Notes under the pieces: generated by a model
The model's input: the letters and a program-made list of their open reading frames with translations, nothing else
Databases searched by the model: none
What the model was told of the DNA's origin: nothing
Assembly: GCA_963643215.1 (NCBI GenBank)
Contig: CAVIJY010000017.1
Coordinates: 1-29,335 of the forward strand
Origin: Darwinimomas sp963643215
GTDB taxonomy: Bacteria > Bacillota > Clostridia > Lachnospirales > Lachnospiraceae
Direction of reading: 5' to 3'
Length of the DNA: 29,335 bases
In this document: positions 1 to 5,691 of the stretch, one piece after another
Layout of the letters: every line of letters begins with the position of its first letter
How positions within the stretch are numbered: position 1 is the first letter of the stretch
Program-made: the position numbers and the translations under genes

Positions 1-496
1 ATGAGGCGTAAAACGCCACGCCGAAGCTCTTGGCTACCACCTCCGGCAAGAATTGTCCAATCACAACGCCCAGCACGGATGCCAGTACCCATGTGCCGTA
101 CAGCGCGGTGTTGGCTCCCAGCAGATAGGCGGCGCTGCGGCTGCCGGATAGGGAGAACAGGGCGAAGGACTCGTCACAAAGTGAGAAGGCACTCAGCAGT
201 TTCATGCCCAGCGGCGTGGGCTCCATGCGGCTCATGACGGCGCTGCTCATCACCAGATGCCGTAAGTTTACAAAGAATACGGCTGTGACCATAGCCAGCA
301 CCGTGGCCTTGCCAATCATACCCACCACCATTAGTTGGGAGGAGCCAGCCATCACAAGTACAGACATTAAGACGGTTTCAAGCTGTGTTAATCCTGCCTG
401 CATTGCCAGCAGGCCGTAGGAAATGCCAATAGGAATTAGCCCCAAACAAATAGGGATGGCGCTTTTTGCCCCATCAAAAAACAGCTTTGATTTCAT
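1..496 (-). CDS. azlC: AzlC-family branched-chain amino acid exporter, large subunit (partial, C-terminus outside window)
   Basis: I translated the minus strand from an ATG at 494-496; about 165 codons stay open to the window edge, so the 3' end is missing. The protein is hydrophobic and typical of AzlC: an amphipathic start, then GLIPIGISYGLLA, MAGSSQLMVVGMIG and FFVNLRHLVMSSA, all hallmarks of the family. AzlC pairs with the small protein AzlD to export branched-chain amino acids or analogues across the cytoplasmic membrane; azlD would be expected just beyond the left edge. An AAGAGG ribosome site lies about 10 nt before the ATG. The gene is divergent from a LysR regulator at 601-1473, a common arrangement for AzlCD systems. 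The substrate is inferred from the family only. Confidence 0.88.
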   Translation of the reverse strand, partial: MKSKLFFDGAKSAIPICLGLIPIGISYGLLAMQAGLTQLETVLMSVLVMAGSSQLMVVGMIGKATVLAMVTAVFFVNLRHLVMSSAVMSRMEPTPLGMKLLSAFSLCDESFALFSLSGSRSAAYLLGANTALYGTWVLASVLGVVIGQFLPEVVAKSFGVAFYAS

Positions 497-600
497 AATC
501 TGGTGCCTCTTGTATCTTTTTGGATTTCACTATATACTAAATAGCCGAATAAGAAAAATTGATGTTTTTTATCTGAATATGCAAAAAGGTTATTTTAAAA
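497..600. promoter_or_regulatory. Divergent azlC/lysR control region with LysR-type dyad
   Basis: The 104-bp divergent intergenic region contains CTAT-N7-ATAG at 530-544, an inverted repeat that fits the T-N11-A pattern bound by LysR-family regulators. It overlaps a TATATA sequence that could serve as the azlC -10 on the minus strand. It is centred about 41 bp upstream of the azlC start and about 64 bp upstream of the lysR start. The lysR ribosome site is AAAAAGG at 583-589. The promoter assignment is by eye. Confidence 0.5.
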
Positions 601-1473
601 ATGGAAAGATACATCGCGCTTTTGAAAGTCATAGAGATCGGCAGTTTTACAAAAGCGGCAGAGTTGCTGGGCTACACGCAGCCTGCCCTCAGTCAGATGG
701 TTGCGTCATTAGAAAGAGAGTTATCCATCAAGATTTTGTACCGCTCTCGTTATGGAATACGCCTGACGCCAGAGGGCGAACGGCTGTATCCATCCATTCA
801 AAACTCTGTATTGCAATACAAAGCCATGCGCCGCACAGCGGACGAAATTCGAGGACTGGACTCTGGAGTTGTGCGAATCGGAACGGTTTCCAGCGTATCC
901 TGCCACTGGCTACCGGGGATCATTCATGCGTTCTGGCAGGAACATCCGAATATTCAAATTGTGCTGCATCAGGGAGATTACACCACCATCCCGGAGTGGG
1001 TGCGAACCGGAGCCGTCGATTTCGGCTTTGTCAATCCAGTTGCGGTGAGGGGGATGGAAACGACAACGATCAAGTCTGGCGAGTTTCGTGCGGTATTGCC
1101 GAAAAATCATCCACTGTCCGAGAAAAAGTCGCTGGTACTTGAAGACTTGGCAGATGAACCGTTCTTGCTATTGGAGGAAGGTGCCTATAGTGAACCTTTG
1201 GAGGCGTTTCATGCAGCAGGTATCACTCCAAATGTCAAGCTGCGTGTTCATGACGATTATTCCATCTTGTCTATGGTGGAACAAGGGTTAGGAATTTCTA
1301 TTTTGACTGAACTTGTACTGCACAAGACGAGTTATGATGTAGTGGCGTTGCCTATCGAACCGGCAATCATCCGAACTATGAGCATCGTCACAAAGGACAA
1401 AAACACACTGCCGCTGGCAAGCAAAGAGTTTGTTCAATGCCTAATGAAACACCGAGAAACACTTGTGGGCTGA
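601..1473 (+). CDS. LysR-family transcriptional regulator
   Basis: This 290-residue protein has normal LysR length. The N-terminal winged helix-turn-helix (about residues 1-60) includes GSFTKAAELLGYTQPALSQ followed by LERELSIKILYR and the wing RLTPEGERL. The remaining 200 residues form the effector-binding periplasmic-binding-protein-like fold (VRIGTVSSVSCHWLPGII, then VDFGFVNPVA). It starts at ATG 601 with AAAAAGG 11 nt upstream. Being divergent from azlC with a T-N11-A dyad between, it most likely controls azlCD in response to an amino acid or analogue; the effector cannot be read from sequence. It is the only plus-strand gene in the window. It seems to use ATA for Ile less often than the minus-strand genes to its right, consistent with a different history, though I did not count codons. 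Confidence 0.92.
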   Translation: MERYIALLKVIEIGSFTKAAELLGYTQPALSQMVASLERELSIKILYRSRYGIRLTPEGERLYPSIQNSVLQYKAMRRTADEIRGLDSGVVRIGTVSSVSCHWLPGIIHAFWQEHPNIQIVLHQGDYTTIPEWVRTGAVDFGFVNPVAVRGMETTTIKSGEFRAVLPKNHPLSEKKSLVLEDLADEPFLLLEEGAYSEPLEAFHAAGITPNVKLRVHDDYSILSMVEQGLGISILTELVLHKTSYDVVALPIEPAIIRTMSIVTKDKNTLPLASKEFVQCLMKHRETLVG

Positions 1474-1576
1474 TTTTCTAAGTGTTACAAAAAAGCATTT
1501 ATTCAGTATATCTGCCGAGCATGTTGCGACGCATGAAATCGTACGACTACACCTTTTTACGCCGCACACAGACGGC

Positions 1577-1630
1577 AAAAAAGGGACTCCGAAGATCAGC
1601 CTGTTTCTGGCAATATCCTCGGAATCCCTT
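1577..1630 (-). terminator. Rho-independent terminator, probably the original rlmD terminator
   Basis: The 12-nt arms at 1581-1592 and 1619-1630 pair 11 of 12 (AAGGGACTCCGA against TCGGAATCCCTT). On the minus strand the hairpin is followed by six T residues (plus-strand A run 1577-1582). The 26-nt loop can form a further short GCC/GGC stem. It lies beyond the 127-bp repeats, about 270 bp after the present rlmD stop but only about 25 bp after the tail codons at 1655-1691, which fits it having served rlmD before the repeats appeared. Confidence 0.6.
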
Positions 1631-1654
1631 GATTTCAAGCCTTTTGATATGGTT

Positions 1655-1691
1655 TTAGTCTGCCTTATGTGACAGCAGAACTACGAGCTCA
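1655..1691 (-). other. Displaced alternative 3' end of rlmD
   Basis: Read on the minus strand in the rlmD frame, the distal-most copy of the repeat core (1669-1691) runs into ELVVLLSHKAD followed by TAA at 1655-1657. A VVLLSHK-type ending is what I would expect for this methyltransferase family, whereas the present gene ends VVLLSRVQSTK inside the repeat. I infer this is the ancestral gene end, pushed 254 bp downstream by two 127-bp units. Confidence 0.5.
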
Positions 1692-1945
1692 ACGGTTCGC
1701 AGCAGGCCGCTCTGCTGTCGCGCTTTGCGCGGCGCAATCGCGGGCTGCTATCGCATGGCTCTCCGTAATCTGCTCTCACTCCGTGCTTTGCACTCGTGAC
1801 AGCAGAACTACGAGCTCAGCGGTTCGCAGTAAACCGCTCTGCTGCCGCGCTTTGCGCGTCGCAATCGCGGGCTGCTATCGCATGGCTCTCCGTAATCTGC
1901 TCTCACTTCGTGCTTTGCACTCGTGACAGCAGAACTACGAGCTCA
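1669..1945. repeat. Two 127-bp tandem repeats plus a 23-bp third partial copy at the rlmD 3' end
   Basis: Unit 1 is 1669-1795 and unit 2 is 1796-1922, with a period of exactly 127 bp; they differ at 7 positions (120/127 identical). The first 23 bp recur a third time at 1923-1945, where they are rlmD coding sequence. Each unit contains small hairpins, clearest in unit 2: AGCGGTT/AACCGCT at 1818-1838, CGCGC-TTT-GCGCG at 1846-1858 and GTGC-TTT-GCAC at 1910-1920. In minus-strand sense each unit carries an in-frame stop, giving tails SRVQSTK (used), SRVQSTE, and then SHKAD at the far end. No open reading frame of interest and no recombinase is present. Confidence 0.9.
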
Positions 1946-3192
1946 ACATGCTCGGTCATCGGGAAGGCGTCAAACGGCGTAGCCTCCAGCATGCGGTATC
2001 CCTTTTGTGTGAACAGTTCCAGATCTCTGGCCAGCGTGCCCGGATTGCATGATATATATATGATCCTTTTGGGGCGCATATATGCCGCACAGTCTATGAA
2101 TTCGGGAGTGCTTCCTGCCCTCGGTGGGTCCATGAACACTACATCAGCGCTTTCTCCGGCGTCCTTCATGCCGACCATGAACTCACCCGCGTCCTGCACC
2201 GCGAACCTGATATTGTTTATCCCGTTTATCTTCGCATTGACTCTGGCATCCGCCACAGCATCCTCATTTATCTCTACGCCTATCACCTGACCGGCACGCG
2301 CAGCCGCTGCTATCCCGATGGTCCCGATGCCGCAATATGCATCTATCACGGTCTCTCCGCCCTTCAGATCAGCATACTTGAGCGCTCTCGCATAGAACTT
2401 CTCTGTCTGTACAGGATTGATCTGATAAAATGAGGTCGGTGAGATCCTGTATCTCATACCGCACAGCTCGTCCTCTATATATCCTCTGCCGTACAGTATC
2501 TTCTGGCGCTTGTCCAGCACCATGCTGTCCGTGCGGGTGTTGATATTGAGCACGATGGTCGATATCTGCGGAAACATCTCCCTGAGCACCCGCGTGAAGT
2601 TCCTGCTCCCCGGAAATACCGGCGATGTCACCACAAGTACAACCATGATCTGTCCGGTTTTCTTAGCTGTTCTGACCATCACATAGCGCAGCAGTCCGTA
2701 TCCGGTATCCTCGTCATATGTCTTGATTTTAAATGACCTGCACAGCTTTCTGATGGCCACTATGATTTCGTCTGCCTGCCTGTCCTCAAGCGGATTGGAA
2801 TCCGACGGTATGATCTCATGTGTGCCAGGCTTGTATGTTCCGGAGATCACCTGTCCCTTTACATATCCGAAGGCCGCTGTCACCTTGTTTCTGTAGTGAT
2901 AGGGATCATCCATGCCTACGATATCTCTCACAGTACCGTACTTTCCTATCAGCGCTCTGATGCGTGCTTCCTTGCCGGCCAGCTCCTTTTTGTAATCAAA
3001 GTCTTTGCTCTCAGAGCTCCTGTGATCCCGGTTTTTACGGTCTGCATTCGTGCGGCCCGTATCACGGCGCACCGAATCCCTGCGATCAGGACTCAGAGCC
3101 GCTGAATCTCCGCGATCCGGGTTTCTGTGTTTCTGACTTTGATGCGCCGTCTTACTCACATTGCTATCTCTGCAGTTTCCTGTCTGAGCCAT
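1903..3192 (-). CDS. rlmD: 23S rRNA (uracil-C5)-methyltransferase, RlmD/RumA family
   Basis: This is a SAM-dependent RNA m5U methyltransferase of 429 residues. Visible motifs: SAM site DAYCGIGTIG (from residue 284), MDPPRAG (354-360), catalytic cysteine in SCNPGT (C382) and the C-terminal general-base glutamate in HVE (E417). It lacks the N-terminal TRAM domain and the [4Fe-4S] cysteines of E. coli RumA; the first ~65 residues are instead a low-complexity Arg/Asp/Ser-rich tail. The start overlaps the end of the upstream M24 gene by 37 nt and has a GAGAGAGA ribosome site; a later start within the tail is possible. The C-terminus (SRVQSTK) is encoded inside a 127-bp repeat rather than by the presumed original end. 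The exact target uridine (U747 or U1939 equivalents) cannot be decided from sequence. Confidence 0.9.
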   Translation of the reverse strand: MAQTGNCRDSNVSKTAHQSQKHRNPDRGDSAALSPDRRDSVRRDTGRTNADRKNRDHRSSESKDFDYKKELAGKEARIRALIGKYGTVRDIVGMDDPYHYRNKVTAAFGYVKGQVISGTYKPGTHEIIPSDSNPLEDRQADEIIVAIRKLCRSFKIKTYDEDTGYGLLRYVMVRTAKKTGQIMVVLVVTSPVFPGSRNFTRVLREMFPQISTIVLNINTRTDSMVLDKRQKILYGRGYIEDELCGMRYRISPTSFYQINPVQTEKFYARALKYADLKGGETVIDAYCGIGTIGIAAAARAGQVIGVEINEDAVADARVNAKINGINNIRFAVQDAGEFMVGMKDAGESADVVFMDPPRAGSTPEFIDCAAYMRPKRIIYISCNPGTLARDLELFTQKGYRMLEATPFDAFPMTEHVELVVLLSRVQSTK

Positions 3193-4424
3193 TCTCTCTC
3201 ATCCTCGTTCAGATACGGCGATATGATCTCCCATACCTGTCTCTGATATTTGTTATATATGCGGCGATCCTCCGATGTCATGATCTCCGGCACCACTGCC
3301 GCTCTCTCGAGCGGGCACCATGTGAGTGATGTAAAGTACAGACCGCCTGCATTGCCCGCCTCAGTGTTTTCTGCCTCGCAGAGCATCAGATTTTCTATTC
3401 TCACGCCAAACTCGCCGTCTATATATACTCCCGGCTCATCGCTCATGATAAGCCCCGGCGCATATATTGCCTCCGGTATACGCACCGGCAGCTCGTGCAC
3501 CTCTCCAAGATATCCCACACCGTGTCCCGTGCCGTGGGCATAGTCAAGTCCATGATCTCTGAGCGGCTTCCTGGCGATCTCATCCAGCCTTCTGCCTGTT
3601 GCCCGGGCTCCGTATATATCTCCCTTTGCCAGCGCGTCTCTCGTCTCCAGCACCTCCCGACCCGTGATATGAGCCGAAAGAAGTCTGAGCATGCCCATCA
3701 TCACATATGTATAGCAGCACCGCTGCCTGTCAGTCAGATCTCCCAGTGCGATAGTGCGCGTGATATCCGTGGTTCCGTCAAGATACTGTCCGCCGCTGTC
3801 AACTACTATGAAGCCTCTGGGCTCCAGCCTTACATTGGTCTCCTCCGCAGCTGTATAGTGGATCACCGCTCCGTGAGGTCCGTAGCCGCCTATGGTCGGA
3901 AAGCTGAGCCCTATGCATCTGGGATCTGCCATCCGCATATCATCCAGCATCCGCGCGACCTCCAGCTCATCAGGGTACTCGCCGCGTGCCATCATGCTCT
4001 TGAGTCTGTAGATGAATCGTGTCACTATCACCCCGTCCCGCACATGGCACTCTTTCATATGCTCTATCTCTTCGGGCGTTTTATAGCATTTTGTATATGT
4101 GACACAGTCCGGTGCCGCTCCGTAGGGCTTTACCTCGATGCCGCTCTGTCCCAGATGCTCCTTTACTCCCGGTGCGAAATACCTCTCGTCTGCATAGAGT
4201 ATCACCCGATCCGGCTCTATGCGCATACGCGACTCGAACTTTGGGGTAAATGCATCCGGCCAGCCGCTTCCTCTCAGGTTGCACAGCCATGCCACATCAT
4301 CTTCCTTCGTCACATCGAGCGTGGAGATTCCGGAGTTCTTCATGCTCTCCCGTACTCTGGACAGCTTGCTTTGTACACTGTCTGCGTATCTGTCCTCATG
4401 AATCCATATACTCTTTTCTGCCAT
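3156..4424 (-). CDS. M24-family Xaa-Pro aminopeptidase-like protein, shortened N-terminal region
   Basis: The C-terminal pita-bread metallopeptidase domain is complete. Its five dinuclear metal ligands are D209 and D220 (VVDSGGQYLDGTTDITRT), H301 (HGTGHGVGYL), E330 (SDEPGVYI) and E344 (GVRIENL). The family removes N-terminal residues preceding proline. I chose the ATG at 4422-4424 (422 residues) because GGGAGGAG lies about 5 nt upstream; the frame is open to an ATG at 4499, adding 25 residues without a comparable site. Related Firmicute enzymes I know of are near 590 residues with two creatinase-like N-terminal domains. Here only about 120 residues precede the catalytic domain, so one domain is missing and the other is trimmed. 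Its stop overlaps the rlmD start. Confidence 0.85.
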   Translation of the reverse strand: MAEKSIWIHEDRYADSVQSKLSRVRESMKNSGISTLDVTKEDDVAWLCNLRGSGWPDAFTPKFESRMRIEPDRVILYADERYFAPGVKEHLGQSGIEVKPYGAAPDCVTYTKCYKTPEEIEHMKECHVRDGVIVTRFIYRLKSMMARGEYPDELEVARMLDDMRMADPRCIGLSFPTIGGYGPHGAVIHYTAAEETNVRLEPRGFIVVDSGGQYLDGTTDITRTIALGDLTDRQRCCYTYVMMGMLRLLSAHITGREVLETRDALAKGDIYGARATGRRLDEIARKPLRDHGLDYAHGTGHGVGYLGEVHELPVRIPEAIYAPGLIMSDEPGVYIDGEFGVRIENLMLCEAENTEAGNAGGLYFTSLTWCPLERAAVVPEIMTSEDRRIYNKYQRQVWEIISPYLNEDEREWLRQETAEIAM

Positions 4425-4517
4425 GGCTCTCCTCCCTGTACATTGTTTTATATCACCTGCCGTCCGCTTCTGCCCTATATCCGGCTCATCACGGGACATT
4501 TCCTTCCTGCGTCTGTC

Positions 4518-4700
4518 CTACCTTCGACCCATCTGGTGTCTTACCACCTTGTACTCGTCTCCGTCCCTGTAGAACGGGCATGACCTGTAATGACCGGTCT
4601 GCATCCTGTATGCATCATCTTCATCCATATCCGCCTCACAATAGTACTCCTCGTACTCATCATCATAGGCAAAATAGGCGCATGTATCACATTGATTCAT
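4518..4700 (-). CDS. Small cysteine-containing acidic protein, DUF6472-like
   Basis: A 60-residue protein starting MNQCDTCAYFAYDDEYEEYYCEADMD in segments: a CxxC pair (C4, C7), then C21 and C41, in a strongly Asp/Glu/Tyr-rich sequence ending in an Arg pair. The pattern matches the small DUF6472 proteins of Lachnospiraceae, whose function is unknown; four cysteines could hold one zinc ion. The minus-strand start has AGAGGA about 8 nt upstream. It sits between the tRNA-Trp terminator and the M24 peptidase gene (93-bp gap), so it may lead the small DUF6472-M24-rlmD operon. Cysteine spacing and a proper ribosome site support it as a real gene. Confidence 0.8.
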   Translation of the reverse strand: MNQCDTCAYFAYDDEYEEYYCEADMDEDDAYRMQTGHYRSCPFYRDGDEYKVVRHQMGRR

Positions 4701-4774
4701 CTTCTGATCCTCTCGTATCGCTGCGGGCTTCTCGCTCTTACATGTCCGGAGCGCGTCGCTGCTTTTTCACTATA

Positions 4775-4805
4775 CAAAAACAGCCATAGACCGCGCCGGT
4801 CTATG
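4775..4805 (-). terminator. Terminator of the tRNA-Trp unit
   Basis: A perfect 9-bp stem CATAGACCG / CGGTCTATG with a 3-nt loop (4785-4805) is followed on the minus strand by a five-T run (plus A run 4776-4780). It lies 14 nt past the tRNA 3' end, so tRNA-Trp is probably transcribed on its own. Confidence 0.85.
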
Positions 4806-4819
4806 ACTTCGGATAAATA

Positions 4820-4890
4820 CAGGGGAAGAGGGATTCGAACCCCCATCAACGGTTTTGGAGACCGGTATGCTACCATTGCACCATTCCCCT
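4820..4890 (-). tRNA. trnW: tRNA-Trp (anticodon CCA)
   Basis: Read on the minus strand: 7-bp acceptor AGGGGAA/TTCCCCT, D-arm GTGC-AATGGTA-GCAT, anticodon loop CTCCAAA with CCA at the anticodon positions, T-arm GGGGG-TTCGAAT-CCCTC, discriminator G. The CCA tail is not encoded. The first anticodon-stem pair (27-43) is a C-T mismatch; the other four pairs are intact. A promoter at 4961-4989 and a terminator at 4775-4805 frame it as a single-gene transcription unit. Confidence 0.93.
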
Positions 4891-4960
4891 ACTGTCAGCC
4901 TTATGCAAATGCACCCCACAGCCTATCTGCAAAGAACACCCGCGCATCAGCGACTTTCAC

Positions 4961-4989
4961 ATTATACAATTGTGATATTCAAATAGCAA
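4961..4989 (-). promoter_or_regulatory. Sigma-70-type promoter for tRNA-Trp
   Basis: On the minus strand, TTGCTA (4984-4989) is 17 bp from a perfect TATAAT (4961-4966). Transcription would begin near 4954, giving a leader of about 64 nt before the tRNA. Confidence 0.8.
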
Positions 4990-5051
4990 GGGGGAATTTC
5001 CTGATGATAGCTGATGTCGCTTCCAAAGCCGAACCCCGGCTCACTGCCTTA

Positions 5052-5097
5052 TATAAAAACAGGTCGGAAGCCGCCCAAACGGGCGGTTTCCGACCTG
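5052..5097 (-). terminator. Terminator of the V-type ATPase operon
   Basis: A long stem with 17-nt arms at 5060-5076 and 5081-5097 pairs 16 of 17 around a 4-nt loop, followed on the minus strand by TTTTTATATAA. It starts 56 bp past the ntpK stop and closes the operon. Confidence 0.9.
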
Positions 5098-5152
5098 AAT
5101 ACTGTTAAAGCTGTGATCCTGCGATCCGTGCAGCCGTCTGTCGACTTGATGC

Positions 5153-5587
5153 TCAGCCAAGCAGCAGCAGGCTGAATACCAGTGTGAACAGCGCCACGGT
5201 CTCGGTGATACCGATGACTATGAAGTAGTTCGCAGTACCCTTGCCTGTGGAGCCGAGAGCGTCTGATGCCGCTGCGGCGCACTTGCCCTGAAACAGAGCG
5301 GAAAGACCTATAGCCATACCGCTGAATACTCCGACTCCGAGAGCCAGACCTGCATCAGCTCCTGCAGCTACCGCTGACTTGATGAAGTTCATGAGAAGGA
5401 AGCCGTAGATGGTCTGTGTCAGAGGTGCACCGGAGAAGGCTACCATGATGAACGGAGCCTGCTTGCCGCTTGCATAGCATTTCTTCCATGCGCCGATAGA
5501 TGCCATTCCTGCGATACCTGTACCAAATCCGGATCCGAGAGCAGATAAACCAAGAGCTGCTGCCATTCCTATAAATGTGAGATTCAT
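5153..5587 (-). CDS. ntpK: V-type ATP synthase subunit K (membrane rotor proteolipid)
   Basis: A 144-residue four-helix proteolipid, the duplicated c-subunit form that builds the membrane ring. Start is the ATG at 5585-5587 with AAAAGGAG just upstream; the 31 extra codons that are open upstream look non-coding. Glycine-rich helix 1 is GLSALGSGFGTGIAG. Helix 2 has T57-Q58 (PLTQTIYGF), helix 3 has Q100 (ALFQGKCAAA) and helix 4 has the ion-binding E129 (GITETVALF). Thus one carboxylate is present per four-helix protein, with Q in the first hairpin. These match T64, Q65, Q110 and E139 of E. hirae NtpK, a Na+ site. It is last in the operon, separated from ntpI by 104 bp with a stem-loop. Confidence 0.95.
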   Translation of the reverse strand: MNLTFIGMAAALGLSALGSGFGTGIAGMASIGAWKKCYASGKQAPFIMVAFSGAPLTQTIYGFLLMNFIKSAVAAGADAGLALGVGVFSGMAIGLSALFQGKCAAAASDALGSTGKGTANYFIVIGITETVALFTLVFSLLLLG

Positions 5588-5652
5588 ATTTTTTCTCCTT
5601 TTATTGTGTTTATGACGGATACATCCTCTGATGCTATCCATAAACGAAAGCT

Positions 5653-5684
5653 GGTTGCTTCGTGCCGCCGGCACTCTCACAACC
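5653..5684 (-). other. Intercistronic stem-loop between ntpI and ntpK
   Basis: GGTTG (5653-5657) pairs with CAACC (5680-5684), enclosing the near-perfect palindrome GTGCCGCCGGCAC (5662-5674). There is no T run, so it is not an obvious terminator. It may stabilise or process the ntpK message, since the rotor ring needs several copies of K per enzyme; that role is inference. Confidence 0.45.
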
Positions 5685-5691
5685 GCCGACG

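Noticed and set aside
1441..1638. Minus-strand 65-codon frame beyond rlmD
   Set aside because: It runs through a terminator hairpin and into the end of lysR, has no recognisable domain, and no good ribosome site.
1669..1945. CRISPR array
   Set aside because: Only two long near-identical units with no alternating spacers and no cas genes.
1669..2290. Plus-strand frames across the 127-bp repeats
   Set aside because: They arise because the repeat is open in two frames and continue antisense through rlmD; translated sequence is low-complexity and repeats itself.
3495..4583. Plus-strand open frame of 362 codons opposite the M24 peptidase
   Set aside because: Antisense shadow; composition is unlike a real protein and the opposite strand has all catalytic residues of M24.
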